A stretch of 6,347 bases of DNA from Eubacterium sp. (GTDB lineage: Bacteria > Bacillota > Clostridia > Lachnospirales > CAG-274), in the NCBI GenBank assembly GCA_020859645.1, contig JAJBVU010000280.1, forward strand, positions 1 to 6,347, read 5' to 3'. The notes beneath the pieces were generated by a model. That model was not told the DNA's origin. It did no database searches and saw nothing but the letters and a program-made list of their open reading frames with translations. Below are positions 6,231 to 6,347 of this stretch, one piece after another. Every line of letters starts with the position of its first letter. The stretch's first letter is position 1. Made by a program: the position numbers and the translations under genes.

Positions 6231-6242
6231 AAATCGTTTTCA
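6229..6242 (-). promoter_or_regulatory. LacI-family/CcpA-type operator at the scr transcription start
   Basis: The 14-mer TGAAAACGATTTCA (minus strand) is a near-perfect palindrome centred on CG, with TGAAA at one end and TTTCA at the other. It fits the catabolite-responsive element pattern TGWAANCGNTNWCA and also the general shape of operators bound by LacI-family sucrose repressors. It begins about 6 nt after the predicted start of transcription, where a bound repressor would block initiation or clearance. Which of the two proteins binds cannot be decided from sequence. Confidence 0.7.
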
Positions 6243-6254
6243 TATCTTGAATTT

Positions 6255-6283
6255 ATTATAGTCTTTTTTGAGGTTTTTGTAAA
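6255..6283 (-). promoter_or_regulatory. Sigma-A promoter of the scrABK operon
   Basis: TTTACA (6283..6278) and a perfect TATAAT (6260..6255) are separated by exactly 17 bp on the minus strand. Transcription should start near 6248, giving a leader of about 90 nt before the scrA ATG. The close match to consensus implies a strong promoter that needs repression, which agrees with the operator overlapping the start region. Confidence 0.8.
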
Positions 6284-6335
6284 TTCTCTTTTCCTACAAA
6301 GGTTAAAAACTTTTTTATTAAAAATATACAAAATA

Positions 6336-6347
6336 CTGAAATCGTTT
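6336..6347. promoter_or_regulatory. Second operator core, cut by the right edge
   Basis: CTGAAATCGTTT here is identical to 6228-6239 of the operator at the scr start, offset by 108 bp. The window ends before the second half-site (expected TCA) can be seen. It could be an auxiliary site allowing repressor looping on the scr promoter, or the operator of a divergent gene to the right. A weak rightward promoter may lie before it (TTAAAA at 6303-6308, TATACA at 6325-6330, 16-bp spacer). Confidence 0.5.

Noticed and set aside
1..6347. CRISPR arrays, tRNA or rRNA genes, insertion-sequence ends, phage or defence genes
   Set aside because: I saw no direct-repeat arrays, cloverleaf-like sequences, transposase motifs or terminal inverted repeats with target duplications. 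The nuclease-like scrap is too short and broken to be a working system.

Overview
The window looks like a chromosomal segment of a low-GC anaerobic Firmicute, most likely a clostridial gut-type bacterium. The base composition is AT-rich, start codons are preceded by strong AGGAGG-type ribosome binding sites, the promoters are typical sigma-A sites, and the catabolic operon is phosphotransferase-based. No species can be named from the sequence alone. Every gene I can support lies on the minus strand, so transcription runs from right to left.

Right part (about 6347 down to 2293): a complete sucrose-uptake and catabolism operon in the order scrA-scrB-scrK. A strong promoter (TTTACA, 17 bp, TATAAT) is followed by a 14-bp LacI/CcpA-type operator just past the predicted transcription start, and then by a leader of about 90 nt. 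ScrA (EIIBC) imports and phosphorylates sucrose. ScrB (family GH32) splits sucrose-6-phosphate into glucose-6-phosphate and fructose. ScrK (PfkB-type fructokinase) phosphorylates the fructose. The pathway is complete except for an EIIA domain, which must come from elsewhere. A perfect 10-bp hairpin sits between scrA and scrB. A second copy of the operator core runs off the right edge, 108 bp upstream of the first, and suggests a divergent gene (perhaps the repressor) or a looping site just outside the window.

Middle part (about 2292 to 1603): decayed DNA. Two gene remnants are spliced back to back: a C-terminal scrap that resembles the PD-(D/E)XK nuclease domain of the AAA-ATPase/DUF1703 family, and the C-terminal half of a LysR-type regulator. 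They overlap in different frames at about 2100, which looks like a deletion or recombination scar. No convincing terminator for scrK is visible here.

Left part (about 1572 to 1): a two-gene unit with its own extended -10 promoter. It encodes a six-helix membrane protein of unknown function, for which I choose a GTG start, followed by a HAD-superfamily sugar-phosphatase or phosphomutase-like enzyme. Downstream lies a long inverted repeat followed by a T-run, possibly a terminator. The first ~121 bases hold an open reading frame that leaves the window and that I cannot identify.
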